Origin: Methylophilaceae bacterium
GTDB lineage: Bacteria; Pseudomonadota; Gammaproteobacteria; Burkholderiales; Methylophilaceae
DNA length: 42,478 nt
NCBI GenBank assembly: GCA_027488395.1
Contig: JAIYBT010000007.1
Coordinates: 1-42,478, forward strand
Reading direction: 5' to 3'
Both the position numbers and the translations under genes were made by a program. This document shows positions 41,487-42,478 of the stretch, piece by piece (position 1 is the stretch's first letter; each line of letters opens with the position of its first letter). Under the pieces are notes generated by a model. That model was not told where the DNA came from. It ran no database searches and saw only the letters and a program-made list of their open reading frames with translations.

Positions 41487-42478
41487 TTAGCTTAAATATT
41501 GCTGCATGGCCGCGCTACTCATCGATTTCGCGCACACAAAACCTTGTATTTGATCGCAACGCATGGCTTTTAACATGGCTTTTTGTGCCTCGGTTTCCAC
41601 ACCTTCGGCAATACATTCCATTTCTAAGCTATGCGCGAGCTGAATAATCGCGTTCACAATCACTTGGTCTTCATGGCTGTACACAATATCAGTGATAAAC
41701 GATTGATCGATTTTAATTTTATCGACATTAAACCGTTTTAAATAATTGAAGCTCGAGTAGCCAATCCCAAAATCATCAATCGCAAACCGCACGCCTAATT
41801 GCTTGAGCGTTTGAATCACCGCCACCACTTTATCGGGATCACTGGCGAGTAAAGACTCGGTAATTTCGAGTTCAAGCAAATGCGGTGGAAACTGGGTAAT
41901 GGCTAAAATATCTTTGACCAGTGCCACAATGTTGCCGCGCTGAAATTGAATAATCGAAATATTCACCGAAACTGTGATGGGCTTATTGGGTAAATATAAG
42001 CGGGTGGCGGCCATACAGGCTTCAGTTAGAGCAAATTTGCCAAGCTCTATCATCAAACCCGAATCTTCCGCCACTGGAATAAACACGCTGGGCGAAACGG
42101 CGCCCATCACAGGATGCTGCCAACGTAGCAATGCCTCCATGCCAGTGACTTCCAAAGTACCCAAGTGAATTTGCGGTTGAAACTCCACACTGAACTGGCC
42201 TTCCGCCAGCCCCAAACGCATTTGATTTTCAAGATATAAGCGCTCTTGCGCTTTCACGTTCATCTCAGAAGTAAAATATTGAAAGACATTACGTCCGTTA
42301 AACTTGGCTTGGTAAAGCGCGGTATCCGCGTTTTGCAGCAGCATTTCAAACGTATCCCCATCGTTCGGATAAAAAGCCGCGCCGATACTGCATGAAATAT
42401 TTAAGGCATGCATTTCTATTTTAAAGGCGCGTCCTAACTCGCTGAGCAACTTGGCCGAAATTTTGGCGACACTCTCTA
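41487..42478 (-). CDS. GGDEF-EAL cyclic-di-GMP protein (partial, N-terminus off the right edge)
   Basis: The frame is open to the window edge, so only the C-terminal 330 residues are seen. The first 65 are the end of a GGDEF domain (SCSIGAAFYPNDGDTFEMLLQNADTALYQAK); the GGDEF signature itself lies outside. The EAL phosphodiesterase domain follows with all usual catalytic blocks: GMEALLRWQHP, VSVNIS, LELEITES, IDDFGIGYSS, KIDQSFI, AEGVET and QGFVCAKS. It should hydrolyse cyclic di-GMP to pGpG. It may affect the switch between pilus-dependent surface life and motility. The sensory N-terminus is unknown. Confidence 0.93.
   Translation of the reverse strand, partial: ESVAKISAKLLSELGRAFKIEMHALNISCSIGAAFYPNDGDTFEMLLQNADTALYQAKFNGRNVFQYFTSEMNVKAQERLYLENQMRLGLAEGQFSVEFQPQIHLGTLEVTGMEALLRWQHPVMGAVSPSVFIPVAEDSGLMIELGKFALTEACMAATRLYLPNKPITVSVNISIIQFQRGNIVALVKDILAITQFPPHLLELEITESLLASDPDKVVAVIQTLKQLGVRFAIDDFGIGYSSFNYLKRFNVDKIKIDQSFITDIVYSHEDQVIVNAIIQLAHSLEMECIAEGVETEAQKAMLKAMRCDQIQGFVCAKSMSSAAMQQYLS

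Overview
The window looks like a chromosomal segment of a betaproteobacterium, most likely of the order Nitrosomonadales and possibly Methylophilaceae. The grounds are gene order: thrS-infC-rpmI-rplT-pheS-pheT-ihfA-merR-tRNA-Pro, algH-ruvX-pyrR-pyrB-pyrC', pilT/pilU divergent from yggS-proC-yggT, and pilD-coaE-zapD-yacG. Base composition is close to even. No phage, transposase or CRISPR array was found. The taxonomic call is inference; no database search was run.

Layout. (1) 1-5745, minus strand: a tightly overlapping seven-gene operon, truncated at the left edge, for a type II secretion/type IV pilus-like machine. It encodes a pseudopilin, a platform protein, an ATPase, PilM-, PilN- and PilO-like proteins and a proline-rich membrane-anchored protein. 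I recall this arrangement being annotated as 'secretion system X' in relatives. (2) 6039-13792, minus: tRNA-Pro(GGG) and the translation cluster thrS, infC, rpmI, rplT, pheS, pheT, ihfA and a MerR-type regulator. infC appears to start at a rare AUA or AUU codon. (3) 13844-17724: tRNA-Val(GAC), a divergent 2OG-Fe(II) oxygenase, a lytic transglycosylase lipoprotein, an SDR protein and an ADP-ribose pyrophosphatase-type Nudix enzyme. (4) 17831-23451, plus: riboflavin and pyrimidine genes in one chain of overlapping or closely abutting genes: ribE, a RibBX-type fusion, algH, ruvX, pyrR, pyrB and a dihydroorotase homologue lacking its HxH metal motif. (5) 23616-28058: pilU and pilT (minus), divergent from yggS, proC and yggT. 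(6) 28103-33447: rng, maf, a DUF815-type ATPase, a Nudix/ThiE-like fusion and a membrane metallophosphoesterase. (7) 33448-42478: a large secreted DUF6701/MshQ-like protein, a PCu(A)C copper chaperone, yacG, zapD, coaE, pilD, an unrecognised 129-residue protein, a polyprenyl diphosphate synthase and the C-terminal part of a GGDEF-EAL protein.

How the parts connect. The prepilin peptidase PilD at the right could process both the pseudopilin of the left-hand operon and the pilins of the type IV pilus that PilT and PilU retract. The DUF6701 protein belongs to a family usually found with MSHA-like pseudopilin operons, but here it stands alone and may be a substrate or tip/adhesin partner of a pilus-like machine in this genome (inference).

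The three intergenic stretches of about 300-360 bp on the right each contain a short degenerate tandem array: two of period 17 bp and one of period 15 bp. The period-17 arrays lie just upstream of the DUF6701 gene and of the unrecognised 129-residue gene. These, together with two fused enzymes that keep one working half and one apparently catalytically degraded half, are the least ordinary parts of an otherwise core-genome region.
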